Source: an uncultured Bacteriovoracaceae bacterium (GTDB lineage: Bacteria; Bdellovibrionota; Bacteriovoracia; Bacteriovoracales; Bacteriovoracaceae). From it: a stretch of DNA of 64,000 nucleotides. Below the pieces are notes generated by a model that saw nothing but the letters and a program-made list of their open reading frames with translations, made no database searches and was not told where the DNA came from. Below, piece after piece: positions 8,572-19,200 of this stretch (the stretch's first letter is position 1; the number at the start of each line of letters is the position of its first letter). The stretch covers positions 122,505-186,504 of the forward strand of contig CATLOT010000002.1 in assembly GCA_950054155.1 (NCBI GenBank), given 5' to 3'. Position numbers and translations under genes: made by a program.

Positions 8572-11500
8572 ATGACCAAGTGGTTTGATGGATTGAACCA
8601 AATTTTAAAGAACTCATTATTGGGCCTCTTAGTTGTAGGTCTCCTAACCGGTTGTGTCGCCAATGAAAGTGGTACAGGTCGCTCATCTCGAACAAGTATC
8701 TCTGGTGGGACAACTGATGATACCACTACTCCTGATGCTCCAGACTTTTCCGATAGTACTAATTACCTTCAACTGGGAACAAATACCTTTACCACAACGA
8801 TGCCTATCAGTGCGACGAATACGAGTTCTGGAGAGGCTTCATTCTTTCTAAGAGGTGAAGGGGTCGACGCTTATATTCGAAATGCAAATCAGAATAATGT
8901 TCAGTGTCTCGTGATCCCTTTTAGCACATCCGCTGTTGTCAAGGCCCTTGTCATAGCTGCTTATCCAAGAAGTGTCTTTAATTTTTCAACAAACTCCCAA
9001 GAGTTCTATTACTACATGGAACCTCAGGCCACTAATAACAACACGGCCTTTTGCCAACAACCTGGTGTCATCAATCAGGTAAGCGTTCTCTATGGCATGA
9101 GTAGCGTTTATGATTTGGCTTCACTGTGCCCAAGTTGTAGCTTAAGCACCCTCACAAGTAATTCCATCTCTACCCTTACCCAATCAGGAGCACTGATAAG
9201 TGACTTCTCAACGCGAAACCTTAAGATTGCGATAGCGACCAACTCCTCAGGGAGTGGCTCTTCGGGAAGCTCCTGCTCGTCAAGTGGTGAATGTATAAGC
9301 AAAGGCTTTGACTGCTGTAGTAATGGTCAGTGTGTAAATGATCGTGAAGTTAAGTCAAGTGTCGATCAAACTTCAACTGCTTTCCTTCAAGCTCTTCTTG
9401 ATATTCAAAACAACCCAAGCGCCATCTATACTTACAGTGAATTCTTTCATCTCTGTGGATCTAATGTCGGGATTACGCCAACACCGACCCCAACGATAGA
9501 TCCAGAGGAAGAAGCCGCCAGACGTTTCCAGCGCCTTAACCGTCTCTACGCTTGCACGACTCCAATTGAAGGAGAGATGGCCGTATGCTCGCAAACATAT
9601 GAAGATGTCCAAAATACGATTACGAGCCAGGGAAATAATCAGTTTTCTACAGGTGCAGATGATAGGAACTTCAACACGAACTACACAGGCCTTAGTCCTT
9701 TACCGACACATTCAATTTTCGAGGTCACCTATGCCGGTGAAACCCTTTTTGAAAATGGTACAATTATTAAGGGAATGACCATAGGTCCAAGTGGCAACGG
9801 CTCTGGTAATGACAACCTTGACGATATTCAAATCATCAACTTAAGTGCAACCCCTGATGCCTCGGCTTCAGATGACACCCTTAATATTAAGTATAAGATT
9901 GACGGCAGTTGTGAGCGTGTTTCAACCTTTTTGGCGACCTGTTATAAAGAGTACGTCCAAGGACAGAACGAAAGTAAAGTGACAGATCACTTCCCTGCTT
10001 CAAATGAATTCCTCCTTCCTTATTATGCTGATACAAATAAAACCATTAGTGTAACAGTGGACGATGCTCAGCGCCTACGTTTTACGGATTGGGACCTGGT
10101 ACAGACGACACCTGCACGCATTCAGTTTTCAGGAACAGATCTTGCTGTATTTGACACCCAAGTCGTTCGCATTACTTATTTTGTAAACCTCCAAAGTTAT
10201 CCTAATGTGCTTCTCAAAAAAGAAGAGGCCCTAGATGAAATCAAAACGATTTGTGACTGTGGAACAACTGATTGCTTCTTAAAAGAAGTCTTTGATGGGA
10301 ATGACAACGTTATCGATTATAGTTGTTATTATCCGCCAACAAACGATACCCCTGTCCCCCTTCAACAAACGGTTCTTCTCTCTTCAAGAAGCACACCTCA
10401 TCGCTTCTTTGATAAAGATGGCGTCTATCACGCTACAATCAATGAAGCGGACAAAGAGCAAGAAGGCGAAAAGTTTACTTACACCAATAATGATTATCTT
10501 AGACCAAACAATGTGGACACTTACATTGGCTTTAATGAAATCTATGGTTCCTATTCGAATGATTCGGTTACGGCCCTTCCTGCTCTTGAAGTTAAAATCA
10601 CCTCAGGAAAAACTTATGATATTTATACAGACTCTGGCTCATTTAGCTCCTGCCTCTTATGCGGAACCGACTATTACACGAGCCTCGTTAAGCTCTTTCC
10701 CGCGAGTTTTCTTTCAAATGGTGGAGGTTACACTCCCGACTTTTCAACAACAGATCCTCTGAGCAGTGAAACCTATAGAAAGGATGACCTCCTCTTTGGA
10801 CGCGCCTGTCATGTCCCAGCGACAATGATTCCTTGGAGTCATGTGGCCACAGGAACAAGAGAGCAGCAACGCCGCCGCCGCTTAGCAGCTCAGCACTTCC
10901 TCTTTGCTAATGGATACCAAAGAGACTGGTATGGATTTGACTATGGCAGCGTTATCGGCTCCTTTGATGGTGTCCTTTGGTTCTCCATTGGTAATCAAAG
11001 AAGAATACAGGCCCGCTCAAATAAACTCTTTCTTGCGGTCAACGGATACTTTGCTGACCTCACTCAAGACACGACCTTCAGGGTAACAGTTCAAGACAGC
11101 TCAACCGTAAGTGGTTTAGGGTCACTCGTCACCAGTGACCTTAATTCTGATGGTGCTGAATGCCAGCAAGCTCATATTTGTGAAACTGACCTTGATTGTG
11201 CCGGTCAACTCGGGTGGGAATACAAGTGTGAATCTATTACCAATATGACCAGCCCCTGGCCTCGCTTTGATGTGAATGGCCTTGAGACTCCTGGAGTTTC
11301 AGATACTCTCAATTTAAGAAATCTCTTTGGCCAAACAACAGGTCCAACAAGACGCTGCGTTTATCGCGGTCGTGGAGCAGCCTGCTTTCCCGACTATGCA
11401 ACGGCAGACAGCTCACAAACCTTCTCAGGAACAACTCAACCTGGTCTTCATACTTGTAGCGCCAATAGCTACTGCCAACCCTTTGTTGAAGGTGTCGCTG

Positions 11501-13572
11501 TCTCTTTATTTAATGATAAAATCTCTCGCTACGGAAAGAGTGTCAAAAGTCAAAATGCTAGTGACTTCGTCGATGAAGACGATCTTGATGTCATTGGCCT
11601 TGGCGCGAGAACCATTGGACGCCCCTACGCCTGGAGAGGTACGGACACAATTCCTAATGACGCTCAAACTAATCTCAGCCAAAATAATGTCACCAGTATG
11701 TGTATTCCTGGAAGAGATAATAATGATGACTCTTTCTTAAGTAACCATGCAACTGAGCCGAGCTCTGAAGCACTTGGTGACCAAATTAATGCAATGGGTG
11801 TTACTCCCACTCTTCTCGATGGTATTAGTACGAGACCTGACTATCTATCACGCTGTAGTATCACTGACCCCAATGGAAATTACTATCATGCTCAAACAGG
11901 AAGCAATATTCAAAACCGCCTTCTTTCTGATAGTGAGGTTGTCGTTCAAGCGGGACGACAGGCCCTCTCGACAAACCTCCTCTCTATTTTTGAAGGCAAT
12001 AGTATGACGGCCAACGAGCTGATCAAGGACTTTGAAACTGAGTTTGTCGATGAGTTCTTCTACCAAGAAAACCGCTGTTTAAGAGCGCCAGGTTCAACAT
12101 GTTTTTCTAATCTCGATTGTTCCGCTAATCCATGGATTGCCTCACAAGTCTCTAGCCTCAATATAGATGATACTTCCGTAACAAGCGTAATCAATCGCTA
12201 TGAGATCAAATTTTGGCAAGAAGACCTTGTCTGCTCTCAAGAATTAGCCCCCACTGATGAAGACTACTCAGCGGCCAATAATCGCTGTTGTCGGGAGACA
12301 GGAAAAGAAGTCACTATCGGAACCAGTGTCGTCGATGGAGACGGTACATCAAATAGAACTCTTGATTTTAATACCCTTCCAGGCATTAGCACGAGTATTA
12401 ACTCTCAAACGAGAAACTCTCGCCTTTCAACAATCTGGGATCTTTTAGAACAACCTGGGAATAACTACCCTGACCTTAAAACCGTTAGAAATGACAGCTG
12501 TCTCTTGGGTTGTGGTGACTCAAGTATGCTCAATAAACAATTCAACACCTTTTCTGAAATGGCAGGAAGAACTTGTTGTTCACGAAATTGGGTGCGCCTC
12601 TTTGACGCTGATGAAAATGGTGGCGGTCATACTTGGGGACCCGATAAAATGCAAAATATCCCCAAGGATACCTATCGCTGCTACAACTATAGCCAGTGTA
12701 CCAATAATGACGCGAATCCTTCACTAGATCAGTGTGGTGATGATGCTGGGGATACTATCTTTGGCTTTTCTTGTAACCATACTGATGAGCCGGACTTTCC
12801 TAACTGCCTCGCCCGCCAAATTACGGAATCTCAGGCAACAGATATTTTTGGCTGGTTAGAGCGATTTGAGCTCACAGGAATAAATCAGGTCCCAATAGCA
12901 GATATCGATGAGCTCGATATTCGTTGTAATGTAAATCCCGAGGACCAAAGATTTCTGGGCACAAGTGCTCCTCCAGGACTTATTAATCCCCTTTCTGAAG
13001 AGGAATACACAAATGGTCTTAATGAGCGCTATAGTGCAGGAGACATGACAAACTTTAATGGAGACAATATTAAGAAGGTCTTCAGTAGTGATGAAGTTGT
13101 CTGTTGTATCCCAACAGGACAAGAACTTCCCCAAGACACTGAGCCTGCGGCCTGTTGTACCGGATATATTGGCGCCAATAACACTTGCCAACTTCCTGGA
13201 TACACCGACGTAAGTCTTTACCTTAATCGTTACGTGAGTAGTGAAGCTCAAGATGAAGTCCTAGGTAGCTTTAATGAAGAAACGGGCTACCTTACTAATC
13301 CTTTAGAGGTCGTAAGAATTGCCTGTAGAAAGAAAATCTGTGAATCCAATAGTCTTGTTGAAGGTGTTGCCCTTAACAACTTTAGAACAAGAGGTCATGA
13401 GAATAACACCAAGCAAATTCAACGTTTTCTTGATGGGGATGATGAAGCGAACTCACTTAATGGCATTAATGAGCTCTACGACCGTGGTCTCAAATTCAAC
13501 ACCCATTACTACTGTGCTGACCCAGAGTTAGAAAATCCCCTGCCTGGAACCATCAATTGTGATGACCTCTAA
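8572..13572 (+). CDS. Very large cysteine-rich lipoprotein (1666 aa)
   Basis: A lipoprotein signal with lipobox LTGC (Cys28) is followed by a Ser/Thr/Gly-rich segment. Short cysteine modules recur along the chain: CSSSGECISKGFDCCSNGQC (~res 230-250), CETDLDCAG, CFSNLDCSAN, NRCCRETGK, RTCCSRNW, VVCCIPTG and AACCTGY. A PTPTPTID linker lies near residue 305. At about residues 785-845, YGSVIGSFDGVLWFSIGN followed by LFLAVNGYFAD and FRVTVQD resembles the PA-IL/LecA-like beta-sandwich found in adhesins; this is a pattern match only. It is probably surface- or periplasm-anchored through the lipid. The function is unknown; an adhesive or structural surface role is my inference. A FliA-like promoter precedes it. 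It ends in a 4-bp overlap with uppP. Confidence 0.7.
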   Translation: MTKWFDGLNQILKNSLLGLLVVGLLTGCVANESGTGRSSRTSISGGTTDDTTTPDAPDFSDSTNYLQLGTNTFTTTMPISATNTSSGEASFFLRGEGVDAYIRNANQNNVQCLVIPFSTSAVVKALVIAAYPRSVFNFSTNSQEFYYYMEPQATNNNTAFCQQPGVINQVSVLYGMSSVYDLASLCPSCSLSTLTSNSISTLTQSGALISDFSTRNLKIAIATNSSGSGSSGSSCSSSGECISKGFDCCSNGQCVNDREVKSSVDQTSTAFLQALLDIQNNPSAIYTYSEFFHLCGSNVGITPTPTPTIDPEEEAARRFQRLNRLYACTTPIEGEMAVCSQTYEDVQNTITSQGNNQFSTGADDRNFNTNYTGLSPLPTHSIFEVTYAGETLFENGTIIKGMTIGPSGNGSGNDNLDDIQIINLSATPDASASDDTLNIKYKIDGSCERVSTFLATCYKEYVQGQNESKVTDHFPASNEFLLPYYADTNKTISVTVDDAQRLRFTDWDLVQTTPARIQFSGTDLAVFDTQVVRITYFVNLQSYPNVLLKKEEALDEIKTICDCGTTDCFLKEVFDGNDNVIDYSCYYPPTNDTPVPLQQTVLLSSRSTPHRFFDKDGVYHATINEADKEQEGEKFTYTNNDYLRPNNVDTYIGFNEIYGSYSNDSVTALPALEVKITSGKTYDIYTDSGSFSSCLLCGTDYYTSLVKLFPASFLSNGGGYTPDFSTTDPLSSETYRKDDLLFGRACHVPATMIPWSHVATGTREQQRRRRLAAQHFLFANGYQRDWYGFDYGSVIGSFDGVLWFSIGNQRRIQARSNKLFLAVNGYFADLTQDTTFRVTVQDSSTVSGLGSLVTSDLNSDGAECQQAHICETDLDCAGQLGWEYKCESITNMTSPWPRFDVNGLETPGVSDTLNLRNLFGQTTGPTRRCVYRGRGAACFPDYATADSSQTFSGTTQPGLHTCSANSYCQPFVEGVAVSLFNDKISRYGKSVKSQNASDFVDEDDLDVIGLGARTIGRPYAWRGTDTIPNDAQTNLSQNNVTSMCIPGRDNNDDSFLSNHATEPSSEALGDQINAMGVTPTLLDGISTRPDYLSRCSITDPNGNYYHAQTGSNIQNRLLSDSEVVVQAGRQALSTNLLSIFEGNSMTANELIKDFETEFVDEFFYQENRCLRAPGSTCFSNLDCSANPWIASQVSSLNIDDTSVTSVINRYEIKFWQEDLVCSQELAPTDEDYSAANNRCCRETGKEVTIGTSVVDGDGTSNRTLDFNTLPGISTSINSQTRNSRLSTIWDLLEQPGNNYPDLKTVRNDSCLLGCGDSSMLNKQFNTFSEMAGRTCCSRNWVRLFDADENGGGHTWGPDKMQNIPKDTYRCYNYSQCTNNDANPSLDQCGDDAGDTIFGFSCNHTDEPDFPNCLARQITESQATDIFGWLERFELTGINQVPIADIDELDIRCNVNPEDQRFLGTSAPPGLINPLSEEEYTNGLNERYSAGDMTNFNGDNIKKVFSSDEVVCCIPTGQELPQDTEPAACCTGYIGANNTCQLPGYTDVSLYLNRYVSSEAQDEVLGSFNEETGYLTNPLEVVRIACRKKICESNSLVEGVALNNFRTRGHENNTKQIQRFLDGDDEANSLNGINELYDRGLKFNTHYYCADPELENPLPGTINCDDL

Positions 13573-14375
13573 GCCAGGCTTTTCCAGACAACAAAGGCCA
13601 TAACGACTCTATAGAGAGCGAAGGGCAAAAGACCTGCTTTCTTGATAAATTTTAAGAAATAGTGAATGGTGACAAGCCCGGTAATAAAAGAGATTCCCAT
13701 ACCAATAAGACATAGGCCTATATCAAAGGACTCTCCTCCTTTTAGAAACTCTGGAAACTTATAGATAAAACCCGCTACAATGAGCGGCAAACTCAAAAGA
13801 AAACTAAAGCGTGAAGCCTCATCTCTACCGAGGTTAAGAAAGCGTGAGATGGTCAATGTAGCGCCAGAGCGGCTGACTCCAGGAAAGATCGCGAGTGCCT
13901 GAAAAAGACCAATCGCTCCAGCTTTGATCCATTGTGTTCTTTCCATTTGTCCCGTTTCTTCATCCTTCATCACTTTATCACTCACAAGCATAAAGAGGCC
14001 AAAGACAATTAGGTTAAAGGCTATACTTGTAGGACTTCTTCCAAAGTCTTTGGCGAGGTCCTTTAAAAGAAGGACGCCAATAACGGTTATAAGGGTAGCA
14101 AAGGTCATATTGAAGGCGCGAGCACCCTCTTGACGATTAAAGCTCCTCTCCTTCACGCAAGAGAACAACTCTTTTGAAAGGCCTACTATATCCTTTCGAA
14201 AATAGAGCGCAATACTAAGGGCCGTTCCCACGTGCATGGAAAGATCAAAGACAACGCCAGGATCCTCTATCCCTAACCAGTGTGGTAAGAGAGCGAGGTG
14301 GCCACTGGAGCTTACGGGTAAAAACTCGGTCAATCCTTGAATGAGACCATAAAAGGTCGCAGCTATTAAATCCAT
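13569..14375 (-). CDS. uppP: Undecaprenyl-diphosphatase UppP (BacA)
   Basis: 268 aa and the normal family length. It dephosphorylates undecaprenyl diphosphate to recycle the lipid carrier for cell-wall synthesis, at the inner membrane. The two signature motifs are present: GLTEFLPVSSSGHL near residue 15 and FPGVSRSGATLT near residue 163. About eight transmembrane helices are predicted. It lies 3 bp downstream of the RDD-like membrane gene and was probably cotranscribed with it. The stop overlaps the big lipoprotein gene by 4 bp. Confidence 0.95.
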   Translation of the reverse strand: MDLIAATFYGLIQGLTEFLPVSSSGHLALLPHWLGIEDPGVVFDLSMHVGTALSIALYFRKDIVGLSKELFSCVKERSFNRQEGARAFNMTFATLITVIGVLLLKDLAKDFGRSPTSIAFNLIVFGLFMLVSDKVMKDEETGQMERTQWIKAGAIGLFQALAIFPGVSRSGATLTISRFLNLGRDEASRFSFLLSLPLIVAGFIYKFPEFLKGGESFDIGLCLIGMGISFITGLVTIHYFLKFIKKAGLLPFALYRVVMAFVVWKSLA

Positions 14376-14378
14376 AGA

Positions 14379-16028
14379 TTACTCAATATTAAAGTAGAGT
14401 TGATTAAGGCCAACAAAAGCAGAAAAGAGCTCGGACCAACGTTCCATAAATAGTTTAGAAAACGCTTTATTCCCCTCGCCATTTTTAACTTCAAAGAGGC
14501 TTGTAATGCGAATCATATTATTTTTAAGAATTTCTTGGGCTGCTTCATCACCAGATTTGAGAAAGCTTCGGCACTGACTATAGTAGTACTGAAAGAGATA
14601 CTCTTCCCTTAACTCACGCTGCTCCTGCCTCTTAAGATCTTTACTAAGAAAATCAAGAAGCACCATGGGGTTCATCTCCCTCTCGCGCTCAGGAAAAGGA
14701 AAGACCGCCTGATAGTCAAAGAACCACTTAGCGTCACCCAAGAAACTTCTTCTAAAAATATTGGCAGAGAGGGCGCCGGGCAGACTATGGTCCCATCCCA
14801 TAATAATAGTGACACTAAAGGGTGTCTCTATGGGGATATAAGTTTCAATCACTCCTTTATTAAAGGGAAGATCACGGGGAAAGACTTGGCGAAAGCGCAG
14901 AAAGTGAGTACTTCCCATTTTAATAAAATCAACTTCGGGTTTAATTCCAGGTCTAACGAGATAGAGAAAGGTTTCTCGCAATCTCAAAAAGCCTCTTAAA
15001 AAGGGTCCATAGGTGAAGAGATGGGGTACCAAAGTTTTAGGGCTTAACTCAAAGCTCGCTTGAATAAGCCTTTTAATATCTTTCTTAACGAGATCATCAA
15101 AAAGAGGCTTCTGGGTTTGTCCGGGAATCCACTCTTGCTTTTTTGCAGAAATGAGAGAGTTTTGAATCGCCTTAAAAAGGTGAGGAAATTTACTCTTAAA
15201 GAGCGGATTACCTATCGCTCCCCTCTTAAGGAGTTCAAGAAGGTTGAGGCTATGTCCTATTTTAAGTTCTCCACTATTTTTCTGCTTATGATCGTAGATC
15301 AGAAGAAAGGGATTAATTTTCTTCTGATTTTTTACTTTTATATACTCAAAGTCGGGATAGAGGGAGTAGCGGTTATTGGCGAGACTTGAAAAGCTTTCAA
15401 AGTGAAACTTCTCACTCTGATAGGTCTTGAAGGCCTTAAAGTCCCCTCCTTTAATAAGGTCTTCCTTCTTTATCTTGTCGAAACTTACAATTAAAGGGTC
15501 AATGATCCGAAAGTCCTTAAATAAAGGTCCTACGAGCGCCATCACCAAAGCGATCATAAGAGGTGTGACTAATCTTGAGGCACTAATTCTCTTCTTAATG
15601 AGCAAGCGACAGCCAAGAGTTTTTTCCTTAAAAGAAGCACTCCCTTTAAGAAGAGGAAGGTTTCCGATAAGAAAGGGATCAATTAAACCACCGAGAACAC
15701 TCCTCGCTCCCCCAGCAACTCTTTGCCACCACCAGGGTCCTTCATTTCTTAAGCCCGCAAGGGTTTCAAATGAAGTTCTTCCTAAAATCAGGGTGTGAGC
15801 AAAGCGAAAGAGAACCGTGATCAGATGCCAGTAAAGAAGAAAGCCAAGAGAAAAACTATTAATATCCTGTCCTAGCGCCTTCACGAGGTTTCTCTCTAAG
15901 AGAATAAAAAAGGGAAAGGAGAGGAGTAAATAAGTAAGGAAGTAGCCGACAAGATAGTCCCCTAGGAGCGCGTAACCCCTCAATAAAAGGGGGGCAACTT
16001 TGGCCTTTTTTTCCTTACTTAAATTCAA
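14379..16028 (-). CDS. RDD-like multi-pass membrane protein
   Basis: 549 aa. The N-terminal ~180 residues have four to five hydrophobic helices, including RGYALLGDYLVGYFLTYLLLS and a FRFAHTLILGRTSFETLAGL loop, which resemble RDD-family transporters. The C-terminal ~350 residues are soluble and unlike RDD proteins, so the architecture is unusual. The start is TTG 16028 with AGAGGGG about 10 nt upstream. It is apparently cotranscribed with uppP. The 257-bp gap upstream (16029-16285) carries only the weak FliA-like site for the next gene. Confidence 0.5.
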   Translation of the reverse strand: MNLSKEKKAKVAPLLLRGYALLGDYLVGYFLTYLLLSFPFFILLERNLVKALGQDINSFSLGFLLYWHLITVLFRFAHTLILGRTSFETLAGLRNEGPWWWQRVAGGARSVLGGLIDPFLIGNLPLLKGSASFKEKTLGCRLLIKKRISASRLVTPLMIALVMALVGPLFKDFRIIDPLIVSFDKIKKEDLIKGGDFKAFKTYQSEKFHFESFSSLANNRYSLYPDFEYIKVKNQKKINPFLLIYDHKQKNSGELKIGHSLNLLELLKRGAIGNPLFKSKFPHLFKAIQNSLISAKKQEWIPGQTQKPLFDDLVKKDIKRLIQASFELSPKTLVPHLFTYGPFLRGFLRLRETFLYLVRPGIKPEVDFIKMGSTHFLRFRQVFPRDLPFNKGVIETYIPIETPFSVTIIMGWDHSLPGALSANIFRRSFLGDAKWFFDYQAVFPFPEREREMNPMVLLDFLSKDLKRQEQRELREEYLFQYYYSQCRSFLKSGDEAAQEILKNNMIRITSLFEVKNGEGNKAFSKLFMERWSELFSAFVGLNQLYFNIE

Positions 16029-16238
16029 TGGCTTATGTCCCCTCTCTAAAAAAATGACCCACTATTGTGGCACTCGCCCTCTTGCCCTTACAGCATAGCA
16101 GGTATTAGCGAACTTATTGAAATCCTTGACTATATTCTACGGATTCTCCCTCTTTTGCCAAGAAATGGACGAAATCTCCGCTCCCATTACCAGAATTTTC
16201 TGGTCAGCTATTACAATAGAGAAAACGAGGGAAAAGCT

Positions 16239-16265
16239 TAATTTTACAGCTGTTTAGACCGAAAA
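16239..16265 (+). promoter_or_regulatory. Weak FliA-like promoter before the 1051-aa secreted-protein gene
   Basis: TAAT, 15 nt, then ACCGAAAA (16258-16265), against TAAA-N15-GCCGATAA: 3 of 4 and 6 of 8. The spacing is ideal but the -10 box is degraded. The start codon is 20-35 nt downstream. It is reported because better matches precede other secreted genes here. Confidence 0.25.
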
Positions 16266-16285
16266 AGTGAAAGGTAGAGTGTGAA

Positions 16286-19200
16286 ATGAAAAGGATAGAA
16301 ATGAAGTCAACCTCAAGATCACAACAGAACACTAAATTGTGGAGACGACTCTTAAAGTCAGCAACCGTTCACGGCGTCTGCTTTGGACTTATCACCATGC
16401 CAAGTGCAGTGGCCCAAGACAGCGGTCTTAAAGACGCTGCCAAGGGTGCCTTTCAAATTATTCAAAGTGGTATGAATCAAATGATGCAACAGCGCCAAGC
16501 AGCGATGCAACAGGCAATGATGCAAGCGCAGATCAATCAACTTCAGCCGCAAAAAGTCCCTTCTAAATACTATCCTCAATGTGCGGTCAGTAAGGCCGTT
16601 ACTGACTTTCCAGAGGGTGCCTGTGAAGGCCCCATAAGTCCAGCTGACCTTAGCTCCGTTGATGCGTTTAAGTTTCTGGCCGTCAACTATGAATCATTTT
16701 ATGAAAACCTTTTAGCAACAAATCAAAACTCAACGATGCCTGTGGGTATCCAATGTATCGAAGAAGCAAATAAGAGAACAGAAGTTCAGTTACAAGACAA
16801 AATCAACGCCCTTAATGCTCTTATTGGTGAAGTAAGAAAGCAGACACAAAACTTTGAGCAAGAAGCGGCTAAAATTAAAGAAGAGATGGACATTAATAAA
16901 GACCTTCTCTATGGACCAATTAGAAATGCCGATGTAAGAGCGACGAACCTTCTTGCTGACTTTTCTCCAGCTTGTCAGAATTATTATAAAAATGGTGGAA
17001 AGGGAGAAATTACAAAAGGTGGATTTAGCTCTCTTCGTGACACCGTTGAAACTCACCGCAATCAAGCAGCAACATTTACCAATAACAAAAATAGCTACGT
17101 TAATGATCTTAAAAATCAACTCAATACCATTCGCTCTGAAGTAGCCAAAACAGGTATTGGGATTATGAATAGTGAAGAGAGGCTTCGTGGTGTGATGAGT
17201 ATCGGTGGCAGTACTTTTAATTTTGGCTCAGCCGGAACCATTATCTCAAGTTCCATTGCAAGTTTTCAGAATGATTTCAGTGTCATTCAACGAGATCTCG
17301 CTAAAGTTGGTTATAATATTTCAACTGAAGATATGAATGGAGACTTTAATCAAAGAATGTCACGCTTTAAGAAAGGCGCGAAAGAGTACTTCATGAAAGA
17401 AGCTGTTAACAATTGTGTTAATGGCGCAGGGGCTACAGGAATTGGTCTAACAACGGATCAGATCTTAAATGGCCTTCGTCACAGAAGAGCTTCAGGTTCT
17501 TCAACAACTCTTGCCGCTTATAAAACGGCTCTGAACAATATTCTTGAAAGTGATGCCTTTATTGAAGACAAAATGAATGCCATTGCCACCCTTGATAAGA
17601 AGTATGGGGTTGGAGAAGTTTACATTCAGGTTGCAGGAGCTGACGCAGACTCCTCTTCAATGACTCCTTATGGTCTTTACGTGAAGCAAATTGAAACATG
17701 TAAGGCCCGCGTTGAGCAAGATGATACTTTCTCAACGAGCTCCACCATGAGAGAATATGGCTCTATTGCCGAAAGAATTGCTGATGCCGAAAGAGCAATG
17801 CAAAAGGCGATTAATCTTGAAGCCAATTTTCTCAATGAGCTGACAACTGGAATTTATGATCGTGTTGTTAACTGCGAAGGCATTCAAAGTGATGCTAGTC
17901 GCTGTGATTATAGAAATGGTGGTGCCGAGGTATTCGCAACGCAAGACCCCAAATTCTGTATTTCTCACGCCACCAACTGTGCAACGGAAGTCACTCAGTG
18001 TTACCAAGAAGCCGATAAAATTGTGCAGACAAAACAAGCTAAGATGAAGGCCCTTGCCTCAACATTTAATGAGAGAGTGAGTCGCCTTGTGGCCCAACAG
18101 GAATTCTTTCTCAACCAAATTAAGAGCCAGGTTGTTAATGATGCTGAATTCATCAAACGCTTTATTCCAGGGTCTTTATATAGCTTTCCCGATGACCTCT
18201 TTATCGATATGCCAGAGGAGGCCATGGTCAATGATTATGGAGTCGCTTTAAGAGGAGGTGGCAATCTTGATAGCCTGGTTGTCGATCTCCCAAAAAAGCT
18301 TGAAACCTTAAAAGGTATGCTTGAGGGTCAACGTCTTAATGTTACAAAACACTTAGGAGATTACCTTAAGGATCAAGCTGAAGGCATGCAAAAAGATGCT
18401 CAAAAATGGACCGCTCTTAAAGAGAAATGTAATGCTGCGATTGAAGGCTATAACCAACAAGTCGCCCAACAAAACCAAGCAGGAGCAGAGGCTGATGCGA
18501 AAGCACGTGAAGCAGATGCCCTCGCTCAAACCTTTTGTCAAAAATACTCGGATGCAGCAATGAACCCAGCAGCAGGTTGTGGCAAAGCCGATGACCTTGC
18601 GAAAGAAGTTTATGAAGTATCAGGCTCTCTTGCTAATAGTGCAGGAGTAAGACAAGCTGTTCAAGATTTTCAGTACCATTGTAAGCAAGCTAATAATGAG
18701 GGTGAAGAATCAGATGATGACCGTCCTAGCGTTGCAGAGAAACAGTTTGAAGCCTTTGAACAAGTCTGTAATTCAAGAACCTCGGATGAAAACCTCCATG
18801 CTTATATAAAGGACCAAATCGAAGATCAACTTGATGATATTGGAGCAACTTCAGATGAGAGAGCAGCCGTAATGGCCCTCTTAAGAAACCCGGCAGATTC
18901 TGGTCGAGACATTGCAAGTTCTACTAGCCTTTCCACAGAATTTAAGGGATCAGACTTTATTAAAAAAATAGTAGAGCCCTATGTTGATATGCTTAGAGGT
19001 GGGGAAAATATTACTATTTCAAAATTGGACATCCCCGATAATGCGAACATCACAAACAGAGAAGATCTCTCACAGGCCTATGAAGAAATTAATCAAGCAG
19101 CAGAAGAAAACGTTGGATACTGTAAGGGCCTTTACCTCAGTAAAAAAAGATCAGCTGTCACCTTCTGCGCCAATAACCTTGCTAAAGAGAATTGTATGGA

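Noticed and set aside
18011..18018. GCCGATAA inside the 1051-aa gene
   Set aside because: A perfect -10 box, but with no TAAA-like -35 at 15-16 nt, and it lies in coding sequence.
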